Positions 54,167 through 62,935 of a stretch of DNA of 64,000 bases are shown piece after piece. Source of the DNA: JACZYA01 sp965247455 (lineage in GTDB: Bacteria; Acidobacteriota; Terriglobia; Acidiferrales; 2-02-FULL-67-57); assembly GCA_965247455.1 (NCBI GenBank), contig CBDFHE010000016.1:283787-347786 (forward strand). The letters are read 5' to 3'. The notes beneath the pieces were generated by a model. The model was not told the origin of the DNA and ran no database searches. It worked only from the letters and a program-made list of their open reading frames with translations. Position 1 is the stretch's first letter, and every line of letters begins with the position of its first letter. Made by a program: the position numbers and the translations under genes.

Positions 54167-56488
54167 ATGTCAGCAGCTACTGGAAAACACTACGAAATGC
54201 CACAGAGCGGATTTGTGCACAACGGGCTGAGCCGCCGCCAACTACTTCGCTGGATGAGCGTATCCACCGGCGTGGCTCTGGTGGGGCCCCTCGCTGGCTG
54301 CTCCGGCCTTTGGGAGCGCCAGCCAACCGTCCCCGTGGAGGCCTGGCACAAAGGCGTCTGTCGGTTCTGCGGAACCGGCTGTGGCATACAGATCGGGGTC
54401 TCCAACGGCAAGGTGGTTGACGTCAAGGGCGACAACTATGCACACAACAGGGGCCGCCTGTGCATTAAGGGGATCCTCAACCGGGACATCCTCTACACCC
54501 GGGACAGGGCACTCTATCCGATGGTTCGCACGAATGGCGAACTCCGGCGGGCGACCTGGGATGAAGCGATGTCGATAGTCGAACAGCGTTTCCGTGAATC
54601 GATTGACCGGTTCGGCCCGGACAGTGTCGCCTTCTATGGGAGCGGACAACTTTTCACGCAAGAAAGCTACACCGCCAACAAGCTTTTCAAGGCGGGCATC
54701 GGTACCAACAACGTGGACGGAAACCCGCGGCTCTGCATGGCCTCGGCAGCCGCCGCCTACGTGTCCGTCTTCGGCAAGGATGAACCGTTGGGCTGTTATG
54801 AAGACATCGACGCTGCCGAGTGCTTCTTTATTACAGGTTCCAACATGGCCGAGTGCCATCCTGTGCTCTGGGAGCGTGTCCTCGACCGCAAGCGCAGCCA
54901 GCCGGGGACATTCGTAATCGTCGTGGATCCGCGGAATACGATGACTGCCAAGCGCGCCGACTTGCACCTAGCCATCCTGCCCGGTACTGACGTGGCCCTC
55001 TACAACGCCATGATTCACGAATTCATTCGCCAGGGATTCGTGGATAGCGACATGATTGAACACTACCTGGCTTTCAGGGAGGATGAGCGGACGCGCACTT
55101 ACGCGGACCTGAAAAGGCATGTCGCTCAGTACCGTCCCAAACGCGTGGCGAGCATTTGCGGTGTCAGTGCCGAGGAAATCAGCGAGGCAGCCTTTCGGTT
55201 TGCCTCAGCCAAGGCCACGATGTCCCTGTGGACCATGGGGCTGAACCAACAGTCGCAAGGGACTGCCGCCAATCGGCTGGTGATGGCGATGCACCTCTTG
55301 ACGGGTCAGGCCGGTCGGCCCGGGGCAACTCCCTTTTCCCTGACCGGCCAACCGAATGCAGGAGGCGGCGTGCGGGACACAGGCACCCTGGCGCATGCCC
55401 TACCGAACGGGCGGGTTGTGAACAATCCCAAACACCGGCACGAAATGGAGGACCTCTGGGGCGTCCCCAGGGGGCGTATCAGCGCGATGCCAGGCTATCA
55501 CGCCGTGGCACTCTTTGAAGCAATGGGGCAGGGTGATGTCAAATGCTGCCTAATCATGTCGACGAATCCAGCTCAGTCGCTGCCCAACGTGGGGCGTTAT
55601 CGCAAGGCGATGGAAAAGCCATTTTTGGTCGTTGCCGATGCGTTCCATCCCACAGAGACCACGCAATTGGCAGACGTGATTTTGCCAGCAGCCCTCTGGG
55701 CGGAAAAGGAGGGTGTCTTCAGTCAGTCTGAGCGGCGCTATCACCTCGTACCGAACGTGGTGGCTCCGCCGGGTGAGGCCCGTAGCGATTTGGAGATCTT
55801 AGTTGAACTGGCAGACCGCTTGGGGCACAGCGAGCTGATCTCCGCGCGCACTCCCCGGGATGTCTGGGAGGAGTGGCGAAAGATCTCTGCCCATTCCAAG
55901 TACGATTTTTCAGGAATCACCTACCAACGCCTCCAAAAAGAGCGGGGTATTCTCTGGCCCTGCCCGTCGGAAGAGCATCCGGGCACTTGCCGACGCTACG
56001 TGCCAGGGGACGATCCACTGGCGCGAGGCACCGGCCGCTTTGACTTCTACGGACAACCTGACGGCACAGCCATCATCTGGCTGCACCACCAGGAGGAGCC
56101 GAAGGACCCGCCCACCGCCGAATTCCCGCTGATCCTCACCACAGGACGCATCCTGGAACATTGGCACACGATGACCATAACGGGCCGCCTGAAAGCGCTG
56201 GAAGGTATCCAGCCCAATTTTCTCGAAATTCATCCACAGGAGGCTCGTCCCCTTGGCATCAAGGAGGGAGCGGAAGTCATTGTGCAGACCCGACGAGGGC
56301 GGGTCGAGTTCGTCGCAAGGGTGACAGACACTGTTCGGCCAGGTGTTGTCTTTGCAACGTTCCACTCAGCGCGTCACCTGGTAAATCGTGTAACAAACGA
56401 CGTTTACGATCCCATTTCCAAGCAGCCGGAGTACAAGCTTTGTGCCGTGTCAGTTCAACCGAAAGTAACGACGGAAGCAGGGGGATGA
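54167..56488 (+). CDS. napA: Periplasmic nitrate reductase-like molybdoprotein (NapA type)
   Basis: A 773-residue molybdopterin oxidoreductase. Twin-arginine signal SRRQLLRW at 22-29; a [4Fe-4S] motif C65-x2-C68-x3-C72-x26-C99; CIKG at 99-102; and the molybdenum-ligand Cys190 in NPRLCMASA, as in NapA (NarB-type cysteines are alike). C-terminal molybdopterin-binding parts include HPTETTQLADVILPAALWAE and LILTTGRILEHWHT. It would reduce nitrate to nitrite in the periplasm with electrons from the membrane cytochrome encoded next. No napB or napD is nearby; the 30-bp distance to the promoter-like element supports expression. A formate or other oxyanion substrate cannot be excluded. Confidence 0.85.
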   Translation: MSAATGKHYEMPQSGFVHNGLSRRQLLRWMSVSTGVALVGPLAGCSGLWERQPTVPVEAWHKGVCRFCGTGCGIQIGVSNGKVVDVKGDNYAHNRGRLCIKGILNRDILYTRDRALYPMVRTNGELRRATWDEAMSIVEQRFRESIDRFGPDSVAFYGSGQLFTQESYTANKLFKAGIGTNNVDGNPRLCMASAAAAYVSVFGKDEPLGCYEDIDAAECFFITGSNMAECHPVLWERVLDRKRSQPGTFVIVVDPRNTMTAKRADLHLAILPGTDVALYNAMIHEFIRQGFVDSDMIEHYLAFREDERTRTYADLKRHVAQYRPKRVASICGVSAEEISEAAFRFASAKATMSLWTMGLNQQSQGTAANRLVMAMHLLTGQAGRPGATPFSLTGQPNAGGGVRDTGTLAHALPNGRVVNNPKHRHEMEDLWGVPRGRISAMPGYHAVALFEAMGQGDVKCCLIMSTNPAQSLPNVGRYRKAMEKPFLVVADAFHPTETTQLADVILPAALWAEKEGVFSQSERRYHLVPNVVAPPGEARSDLEILVELADRLGHSELISARTPRDVWEEWRKISAHSKYDFSGITYQRLQKERGILWPCPSEEHPGTCRRYVPGDDPLARGTGRFDFYGQPDGTAIIWLHHQEEPKDPPTAEFPLILTTGRILEHWHTMTITGRLKALEGIQPNFLEIHPQEARPLGIKEGAEVIVQTRRGRVEFVARVTDTVRPGVVFATFHSARHLVNRVTNDVYDPISKQPEYKLCAVSVQPKVTTEAGG

Positions 56489-56529
56489 AATCACCCAAGC
56501 CGACTGCGTGATGACGTGGTGATTGCTCC

Positions 56530-57198
56530 ATGTGTCTGACCGTGCCGCTTGTGTTCGCCCTGGAAAGCCCGCAGGGTGCCGGCCAAGGGCTGTCTGTTGG
56601 CGAGATGATGCGTGGCATCGGGCTAGCGGCCACATTGTTGGCGATCGTCGCACTGGTTCTCGTTGAATTCGTTTATCGGACTAGGCTGCCGCAAGATACG
56701 TACCGCTGGCTGCTTCTGATGGGACTTCTTGTCTTGCCAGCGGTTGCCCTGACGAGTACGACAACCACGGTGTATGAGGAGACCAAAACGGTAGAGTCTT
56801 GCTCCTCCTGCCACGTCATGAATCCGTTTGTTAACGACATGATGAGTCCGTCCAGTGTCAGTCTCGCGGCACGCCACTACAAAAACAAATGGATTTCAGC
56901 CCAACAGTGCTATTCGTGCCACACAACCTATGGGGCGCATGGGACGCTGGCGGCCAAGCGTGATGGCCTCCGGCACTGGCTGTTGTATGTGACGGGAACC
57001 TGGAATGAACCCATCCAGCACAGCGGAACTTATCCCAATTCCAACTGCCTGTCCTGTCACGTCAACACGCAGAAGTTTGAAATGGTCAAAAGCCATGGAG
57101 CACTCGCCGCGGACCTGGTAAGCGACCGGGTTAGCTGCGTTACCTGCCACGGGCCGCCACATCCCGTTCCTACCGAGCGCTACTCCCGGAACCGATGA
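56530..57198 (+). CDS. NapC/NirT-type tetraheme quinol dehydrogenase
   Basis: A 222-residue protein with two N-terminal hydrophobic segments (about 25-50 and 58-76, the second preceding the haem part) and four haem motifs: CSSCH, CYSCH, CLSCH and CVTCH. This is the layout of NapC/NrfH-like cytochromes that take electrons from quinol and pass them to periplasmic reductases. It follows napA by 41 bp and overlaps the next gene as ATGA. Confidence 0.85.
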   Translation: MCLTVPLVFALESPQGAGQGLSVGEMMRGIGLAATLLAIVALVLVEFVYRTRLPQDTYRWLLLMGLLVLPAVALTSTTTTVYEETKTVESCSSCHVMNPFVNDMMSPSSVSLAARHYKNKWISAQQCYSCHTTYGAHGTLAAKRDGLRHWLLYVTGTWNEPIQHSGTYPNSNCLSCHVNTQKFEMVKSHGALAADLVSDRVSCVTCHGPPHPVPTERYSRNR

Positions 57199-57416
57199 GT
57201 GGGCCAAGAGAATCGAGCAGCGCTAACCCCCTGGTGCGCACCGCCGTACTATGCGCGCTGATCGGTCTGCTCTGTGTTTCTCTCTTCCTCTGGTGGGGCT
57301 TTAACCCGTGGAGCGTGGGGTTTGGCGTCTTTCTCGGTGCGCCCTTGTTGTTGGTAGCAATGGGGCTCTACATAGTTGCCGTTTTCCGCGAGCTGCGGCA
57401 GCGTGGCATCTTGTAG
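57195..57416 (+). CDS. Small two-helix membrane protein of the nap operon
   Basis: A 73-residue protein with two transmembrane helices (14-33 and 41-60) and no family match that I recognise. Its start overlaps the cytochrome gene by four bases, so it is likely a membrane partner of NapA/NapC. Confidence 0.7.
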   Translation: MSGPRESSSANPLVRTAVLCALIGLLCVSLFLWWGFNPWSVGFGVFLGAPLLLVAMGLYIVAVFRELRQRGIL

Positions 57417-57421
57417 TTTGA

Positions 57422-57496
57422 CAAGGGGTTCTAGAAGAGCTCAACGCAATCCGCCAAACCAGCGTATATCACAAGGGAGCGATCCTGTTTGTGTAA
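57422..57496 (+). pseudogene. Fragment of a CRP/FNR-type regulator
   Basis: Twenty-four codons LEELNAIRQTSVYHKGAILF then V and TAA. This matches the start of a CRP/FNR cyclic-nucleotide-binding domain (typically followed by EGQ). No helix-turn-helix part remains. It may mark a former regulator of the nap operon. Confidence 0.5.
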
Positions 57497-57510
57497 GGGT
57501 AGGCGAAACT

Positions 57511-57551
57511 CTGTACAATCCCACCTCCGCCACATGAACTTGCCGGAGTAG
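57511..57551 (+). pseudogene. LLRRMNFPE gene-end remnant, copy F
   Basis: Diverged remnant ending ATGAACTTGCCGGAGTAG. A TTGACT stands at 57574-57579 with a weak -10-like GAGAAT 17 bp later, repeating the remnant-then-promoter order. Confidence 0.45.
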
Positions 57552-57646
57552 GGTGTAGTTCAATCACTTGAGATTGACTTAGACAGTCTGCAGAATGAGA
57601 ATCGGCAGAACCGTTTGGTGAAGGGAAGTCTTTGGCATCTTGGGGT

Positions 57647-57670
57647 GGGCGGCCTAGTCTCAGGCCGCCC
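57647..57670 (+). promoter_or_regulatory. GC-rich hairpin upstream of the cupin gene
   Basis: GGGCGGCCT and AGGCCGCCC pair perfectly around AGTCTC, 48 bp before the cupin start. There is no T-run; it could be a terminator for upstream transcription or a leader structure. Confidence 0.5.
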
Positions 57671-57718
57671 AGCTAGTCAGAGCAGTACGGGACCGAAAGA
57701 AACGAAGCGAGGTGGGCC

Positions 57719-58096
57719 ATGCGGCTATTCGACAACAAAGCGATTGAATGGGAGGATGCTGACCCAAACCATTTCACCGGCAAGGCACGGCTGAAACGGG
57801 TAACAGCGGTGGATGATGACCCAAAACTTAGGGTTTACCGAGTGGAGTTTGAAACCTCTGCAAGAACCCACTGGCATACGCACAGCGGAGTTCAGCTTCT
57901 CTACCTTGACGAAGGCCAGTGCAGGTTTCAGAAGTGGGGTGAGTCAGTTCGTGTAGCCCAGGCGGGGGACATTGTACACATCGCAGCCAACGAGAAACAC
58001 TGGCATGGGGCTGGCCCAGACGGGAAGATGGTTCATATCGCAGTGAATATCAATGCTGATACGACTTGGATGGAGCCGGTGACGGACCCGCCGTAA
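57719..58096 (+). CDS. Small cupin-domain protein
   Basis: A 125-residue protein with a good ribosome-binding site (GAGGTGG). The metal-binding motifs are THWHTHSGVQLLYLDEG and KHWHGAG, the two histidine boxes of cupins. The role is unknown; single-domain cupins act as isomerases, dioxygenases or ligand sensors. Confidence 0.8.
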   Translation: MRLFDNKAIEWEDADPNHFTGKARLKRVTAVDDDPKLRVYRVEFETSARTHWHTHSGVQLLYLDEGQCRFQKWGESVRVAQAGDIVHIAANEKHWHGAGPDGKMVHIAVNINADTTWMEPVTDPP

Positions 58097-58140
58097 CTGT
58101 TACTGCAGCTCTCAGTAACTTGGACCAGCCTTCCTTCGCG

Positions 58141-58169
58141 TTGACTTGCCTGCGGGTGGGTTCTAAGCG
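58141..58169 (+). promoter_or_regulatory. Promoter-like dispersed repeat, copy J
   Basis: TTGACT, spacer TGCCTGCGGGTGGGTTC (17), TAAGCG. It lies between the convergent cupin and hybrid-kinase genes, pointing into the kinase's 3' end, so it does not serve an obvious gene. Confidence 0.55.
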
Positions 58170-58188
58170 GTAAGCAGCTTTGCTGCCG

Positions 58189-59138
58189 TTATTGCTCCTT
58201 TCCCGTCTCAAGCACTTCGCGCACCTTGTGCGCTAGGGCATCGAGGGTAAAAGGTTTTTGGAGAAAATCTATATCTCGCTCGAGGACCCCGTGATGGACA
58301 ATGGCGTCGTCGGTGTAGCCCGACATGTAGAGCACCTTCATCTCGGGCCGCAGGGGCACCAGGCTGTGGGCCAACTCACGGCCGCTCATCTGCGGCATCA
58401 CCACGTCGGTCAGCAGCAAGTGGATGGGGCCTTTGTGCTGATTTGAGATCCGCAGGGCCTCGCGCCCTTCCATCGCTTCCAGTACCCGATAGCCGTTTTC
58501 TTCCAAGAACTGGCGAGTGAGTCTCCGAACAGACATTTCGTCTTCGACCACCAGAACGGTTTCCGAGCCGCGCGCTGGCGGGGCTATGGCTTCCTCTAAC
58601 TTGGCTTTCTCGTCGGTCTCTTCAATGCGCGGCAGATAGATTTTGAAGGTCGTTCCCTGGCCGGGCTCGCTGTACACCCAGATGTAGCCGCCGCTCTGTT
58701 TGACAATCCCATAGACGGTCGCCAAGCCCAGCCCGGTGCCCTTCCCGTTTTCTTTGGTAGTGAAGAAGGGCTCGAAGATACGGGCTTGCGTCTCCTGGTC
58801 GATGCCGGCACCGCTGTCGCTCACCGCCAGCATCACGTAGGGACCGGGTGTTACCACGGGGTGACTGCTGACGTAGCCTTCGTCCAGCTCAACGTTTGAG
58901 GTTTCAACGATGAGCTTGCCGCCTTTCGGCATGGCGTCCCGGGCATTGACAGCCAGGTTCATGATGATTTGTTCGATCTGTCCCTGGTCCGCTTTCACCC
59001 GCCCCAAGGCTGGTTTCAGTAAGGTGGCCCGCTCGATGTCCTCGCGGATCACGCGCCGGAGCAGTTTGTCCATATCGGCCACGACGGCGTTGAGGTCGAG
59101 CACTTGAGGCTGGAATACTTGTTTGCGGCTGAGAGCTA
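58189..59138 (-). pseudogene. Hybrid histidine kinase, C-terminal part (ATPase and receiver; cut by IS630)
   Basis: Residues read KQVFQPQVLDLNAVVADMDK, then an HATPase domain (QIIMNLAVNARDAMPKGGKL, DSGAGIDQETQARIFEPFFT, GKGTGLGLATVYGIVKQSGG) and a receiver with VVEDEMSVRRL, acceptor Asp in LLLTDVVMPQMSG and Lys in FLQKPFT. Together with the part at 60288-61328 it makes one protein: removing the IS and one TA joins TQQLLALSRKQVFQPQ in frame. The fragment could still fold alone but lacks the dimerisation/phospho-acceptor helix. Confidence 0.87.
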
Positions 59139-60287
59139 GTGTACTGTCCCGGAAATAAGCGATATATTAATGGGCAACCTTTGGCCTCTGGAGGTATGCC
59201 CATGCCACGCGGTCGCCCCGTTACTCCCCTCACTCTCAGTGAGAGTGAGGAATCGGAACTGGGGAGCCTCGCCCGCTCCCGAACCTTGCCGCATAGTCTG
59301 GTGCTGAGGGCCCAGATTGTGCTGGCCTGCGCCGAAGGCGTTCCCGGCTCTACCGTGGCCCGGCGTCTGGGTGTCACCAATACGACCGTGGGCAAGTGGC
59401 GAAAGCGCTATCGTGAACATGGAATCCCCGGACTACACGATGAACTGCGTCCCGGACGCCCCCGCACGCATGAGGATGAACGTGTTGCGGAAGTCATCAA
59501 CACGGCCCTGCAAACCGAACCTCCCGATCGTTCGCACTGGAGCGTGCGTTCCATGGCGGAACACACGGGAGTCTCAAAGAGCACGGTCCAGCGGTGGTTC
59601 GATCTGTTCGGCGTCCAGCCGCATCGCCAGCGGCATTTCAAGATTTCCAACGACCCGTTCTTCGTCGAGAAAGTCCGCGACATCGTCGGTCTCTACCTCA
59701 ATCCCCCGGACCACGCCGTGGTGCTCTCGGTCGATGAGAAGACCCAGGTTCAAGCTCTTCAGCGAACTCAGCCCGTTCTCCCCATGGGCCTCGGCTACGT
59801 CGAAGGCGTCACCCATGATTACAAACGTCACGGCACGACCACTCTGTTCGCGGCTCTCGATGTGGCCACCGGGAGAGTCATCACCCGCTGTAAACCGCGA
59901 CACCGTCATCAGGAGTTCCTCACTTTCCTGCGTCAGATCGACGGCAGTGTGCCGCACAACCTCGACGTCCATCTCATCGTCGATAACTACGCTACTCACA
60001 AACATCCCAAAGTCCGCGCTTGGCTCGCTCGGCGTCCCCGCTACCACGTTCATTTCACCCCAACCTATGCGTCCTGGCTCAACCAAGTCGAACGCTGGTT
60101 CGGCATCATTACCCAGAAGGCCATTCGCCGAGGTTCCTTCTCCAGCGTCAAGGCTCTCGTCCGTAACATCGAGCGCTTCGTCGAACATTACAACGCCAAC
60201 ACCAGTCCTTTCGTCTGGACCGCCACGGCCGAATCCATCCTCGCTAAGGTCGAACGACTTTGCTCATATATTTCCGGGACAGTACAC
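59139..60287 (+). mobile_element. IS630-family insertion sequence (1,149 bp)
   Basis: The ends GTGTACTGTCCCGGAAATA and TATTTCCGGGACAGTACAC are perfect 19-bp inverted repeats. The element is flanked by the TA dinucleotide (59137-59138 and 60288-60289), the IS630 target duplication. Disrupts the hybrid-kinase gene. Confidence 0.93.
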
Positions 60288-60290
60288 TAG
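59202..60290 (+). CDS. IS630-family transposase
   Basis: A 362-residue protein: helix-turn-helix region VARRLGVTNTTVGKWRKRYR, then a DDE core with Asp in VVLSVDEKTQVQAL, Asp in HLIVDNYATHKHPKV and Glu in WLNQVERWFGII. ATG 59202 is chosen because GGAGG lies seven bases upstream; ATG 59196 is too close. The reading frame has no stop inside the IS: TAG is completed by the flanking TA duplication plus G. Confidence 0.9.
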   Translation: MPRGRPVTPLTLSESEESELGSLARSRTLPHSLVLRAQIVLACAEGVPGSTVARRLGVTNTTVGKWRKRYREHGIPGLHDELRPGRPRTHEDERVAEVINTALQTEPPDRSHWSVRSMAEHTGVSKSTVQRWFDLFGVQPHRQRHFKISNDPFFVEKVRDIVGLYLNPPDHAVVLSVDEKTQVQALQRTQPVLPMGLGYVEGVTHDYKRHGTTTLFAALDVATGRVITRCKPRHRHQEFLTFLRQIDGSVPHNLDVHLIVDNYATHKHPKVRAWLARRPRYHVHFTPTYASWLNQVERWFGIITQKAIRRGSFSSVKALVRNIERFVEHYNANTSPFVWTATAESILAKVERLCSYISGTVH

Positions 60291-61328
60291 GAGCTGTTGG
60301 GTGAGAGTGGTGGCGCGGTCGGCGGCTTTCTGGAGCTCCTTGGCGTTTGCGCTTAGGGAATTGGATTGTCCGGCGCGGCTCAGAAGCAGTTCGGTGTAAC
60401 CTCGGATGACCGTCAGCAGGTTGTTGAAGTCGTGGGCCACGCCGCCGGCCAGCCGCCCCACGGCCTCCATTTTTTCCGCTTGACGAATCTGGGCTTCCAA
60501 CCAGTTGAGCTCCTGCTGGGTCTTGCCGGTGAGTTTGTCGGTGAGGAGTGCTTGGTCCACACGTTCGAGGATCTGCTTCGGTCCATCATCAGGTTGACAA
60601 GCGGTCCAACCGGCGGAAAAGGCGAAGGGAATCTTCCGTCCGTGGTGATCCACTTCCAGCCCATGCAACCGGGACAGCACGCTCAGCACTTGCTCAGCAC
60701 GACATTCGGGCAGGAGCACGAGAAATTCGTCGCCCCCCATGCGTACCGGAATGTCGCTACTGCGAATGGCTTTTTTTATGTGAACAGCAAATTGGATGAG
60801 CACCAAGTCGCCGACGGAATGGCCGTAGCAGTCGTTAATCTGCTTGAAATCGTTGAGGTCGAGCATCAACACGGAGAGCAGGTAATCTTGCCGTCGGGCC
60901 CGGGCAATCTCGACCACCAAGTGCTGCTCCAGAAAGCGCCGGTTGTAGAGGCCGGTGAGGGGATCGGTCAGGACCAACTGACGGAGTTGCTCCGCACGGA
61001 CTTCTTGCTTGGCGATGATTTCCAACTGGCGGGCCAGTTGACGCCGCAGCCGTCGAACCAGAATCAGTTGGTATATGACATGAATGCTGAAAAGGAGCAC
61101 CAACCCCAGCAATCCCTGCACGGCTTGGTCCAGGTGGTACACGGAGAACGGGCTCTCTTCCTGTGCCAGTGCCGGGAGGGAGAAAGAGACGACTGCCAAT
61201 ATCAACAAGAGCATGACAACGATGGCAGCTCCCCAGAGCCACAAATCGCGCTGTTCGAGTTGCCGCAGCCTGCCTTGGATCTCGAGCATGCCAAGATCAG
61301 CCGGTTCTCGGTGTAGTTCCTGTTCCAA
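60288..61328 (-). pseudogene. Hybrid histidine kinase, N-terminal part (membrane, GGDEF, HisKA; cut by IS630)
   Basis: Two transmembrane segments (about 31-52 and 69-91) enclose a short periplasmic loop. A GGDEF domain follows (TDPLTGLYNRRFLEQHL, RMGGDEF at 196-202), then HisKA with H299 in GGVAHDFNNLLTVIRGYTEL. The intact signature would make c-di-GMP. The full protein combined diguanylate cyclase, histidine kinase and receiver. The fragment may still act as a cyclase. It starts at 61328 without a strong ribosome-binding site. Confidence 0.87.
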
Positions 61329-61900
61329 TTTCCTCCTCCAAAACTCAGGCGGCTAAGGGCTGCAAGCGAGCAGCGGGAGTCGGGCGCTGCTCGGTCGGTG
61401 CGCGGGCAATGGTACGCCGGCAGACGCCACAAGCTGTTTGTTCAGCGCCGCATGCGGGGCGAGAGACTGGAAGCCGGCATACCTGTAGAGAGTCATGTGG
61501 AAAGCCCGCGCAAGGACGTTGAGGGTGGCGACTCGGGCGACGAGGTCGCACCCTAGACAGTTGCCCGCCAAGCTGAACCTCAGCATCACACCTCGGCTCC
61601 TAGCGGAGATGTGGAATCCACAACATGCTCCTTCATCTTTATCGGCAAAATCGAAGCAGACTTTGCTCTTTCCTTGCTGAGTCAGGCGCGTAGTGGCAGT
61701 CCTTCGCACGCACCCAATGGTCTGGCACACACATTGGTGGAGCAGGGCTTGGGAGTCTGCTGGGGGTTCCAAAAACCCTGCTGCAAGTTGCCCTGCAAGT
61801 GGCTGATTCTGCGGCCCGGTTGACCGGCACTCTTGATGTCCCAGAAACAAATGTTTTTGGTTCGTCCGCGCTGCGGAGAAATTAGAAGGGGCCCTTCGCG
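61329..61900. other. Intergenic stretch without recognisable gene
   Basis: About 570 bp. Minus-strand open frames here are Cys-rich in places (CLGCDLVARV, ACGAEQTACGVCRR) but no known family, start or ribosome-binding site is convincing. The end shares diverged sequence with 51540-51640. Confidence 0.45.
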
Positions 61901-61929
61901 TTGACTTACCTGCGGGCGAGGATTTAGGC
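61901..61929 (+). promoter_or_regulatory. Promoter-like dispersed repeat, copy I
   Basis: TTGACT, spacer TACCTGCGGGCGAGGAT (17), TTAGGC. It overlaps the 3' end of hemolysin III in antisense. Confidence 0.5.
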
Positions 61930-62553
61930 GTTGGCGGGCAGGACGTAGAACAGGACCGCGAAGTAGTGGCAGATACTTCCCGTCAAAACAAACACGTGCC
62001 AGACGGCGTGGTTGTAGGGCATTTTTTCCCAGGCGAAAAATACCACGCCCGCCGAGTAGGCGAGGCCGCCCGCCAGTAGCCACAGGAGGCCGCCGCTGGG
62101 CACCAGCGTTAGCAGCGGCTTGATGGCAATCACCACCAGCCATCCCATCAGTAGATAGACTGCGGTGGAGGCAATCGGAAAGCGACCCACAAAGAAAATC
62201 TTGAACAGGATGCCTAGTGCCGCCAAGCCCCAGACCAGCCCGAACAACGTCCAGCCCCAGCCGCCGCGCAGGTTCACCAGTGTGAAGGGGGTGTAGGTTC
62301 CGGCGATGAGCAGATGGATGGATGCGTGGTCAATGATTCGGAAGAACCGCTTCAGGCGGGGCGACCGCATGCTGTGATAGAGCGTAGAGGCCGAATAGAG
62401 CAGCACCAGCGTGGCGCCGTAGACGCTGCAACCCACGATGTGCCAGGCCGTGCCCTTGAGAGCAGCAAGCGTTACCAGCACCACTAGCCCGGCGACACTC
62501 AGCGCCAGCCCGGCGCCGTGGGTAATGCTGTTGATGAGTTCTTCCCTGCGCAA
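61924..62553 (-). CDS. Hemolysin III/YqfA family membrane protein
   Basis: A 209-residue, seven-helix PAQR-superfamily protein. Conserved His and acidic residues are in NSITHGAGLALSV, STLYHSMRS, FRIIDHASIHLLIAGTYTPF and MPYNHAVWHVFVLTGSICHY, the putative metal-binding set. The start is TTG (62553); there is no ATG in frame, and CTG slightly upstream is possible. The family is linked to membrane homeostasis; the hemolysin name is historical. Confidence 0.9.
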   Translation of the reverse strand: MRREELINSITHGAGLALSVAGLVVLVTLAALKGTAWHIVGCSVYGATLVLLYSASTLYHSMRSPRLKRFFRIIDHASIHLLIAGTYTPFTLVNLRGGWGWTLFGLVWGLAALGILFKIFFVGRFPIASTAVYLLMGWLVVIAIKPLLTLVPSGGLLWLLAGGLAYSAGVVFFAWEKMPYNHAVWHVFVLTGSICHYFAVLFYVLPANA

Positions 62554-62650
62554 CTGGTGTGTCAGAGGGCGTCACTCCTTTTCGTATATATCAATTGTGC
62601 CTCAACCATGACCGTTCGGGAAATAGGGTAACACCAGGTAGCTTTTTCTA

Positions 62651-62684
62651 ATTCCACCTCCGCCGCATGAACTTCCAGGAGTAG
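62651..62684 (+). pseudogene. LLRRMNFPE gene-end remnant, copy G
   Basis: Diverged remnant ATTCCACCTCCGCCGC followed by ATGAACTTCCAGGAGTAG, in the 380-bp gap between hemolysin III and the penicillin-binding protein gene. Nothing else in that gap looks like a gene. Confidence 0.45.
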
Positions 62685-62935
62685 GCTGCCCCCAGCCCTT
62701 CACCAAATCCTCTCTCGACAGCTCCGCAAGTGGTTGATTCTTCAATGCGTCCGATAGGCTGCTGGTCCTAGACACAGTATCTTTGTCCCTGCGCGAAACC
62801 CACGCTCGCACTATTGGCGGTAGGGGAGTCCGTTCATAGAGTAACTCTGACAGGCAGGGGGAAAAAGAAGAGCAGCAACGAATGTGCCTCCGGCAACGCC
62901 TCCGCTGAGGCCGTAGGGGGTTGGGGAACAGAGAC

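Noticed and set aside
57647..57670. Hairpin before the cupin gene as a riboswitch
   Set aside because: A single 9-bp stem with no conserved aptamer features. It is listed as a plain hairpin.
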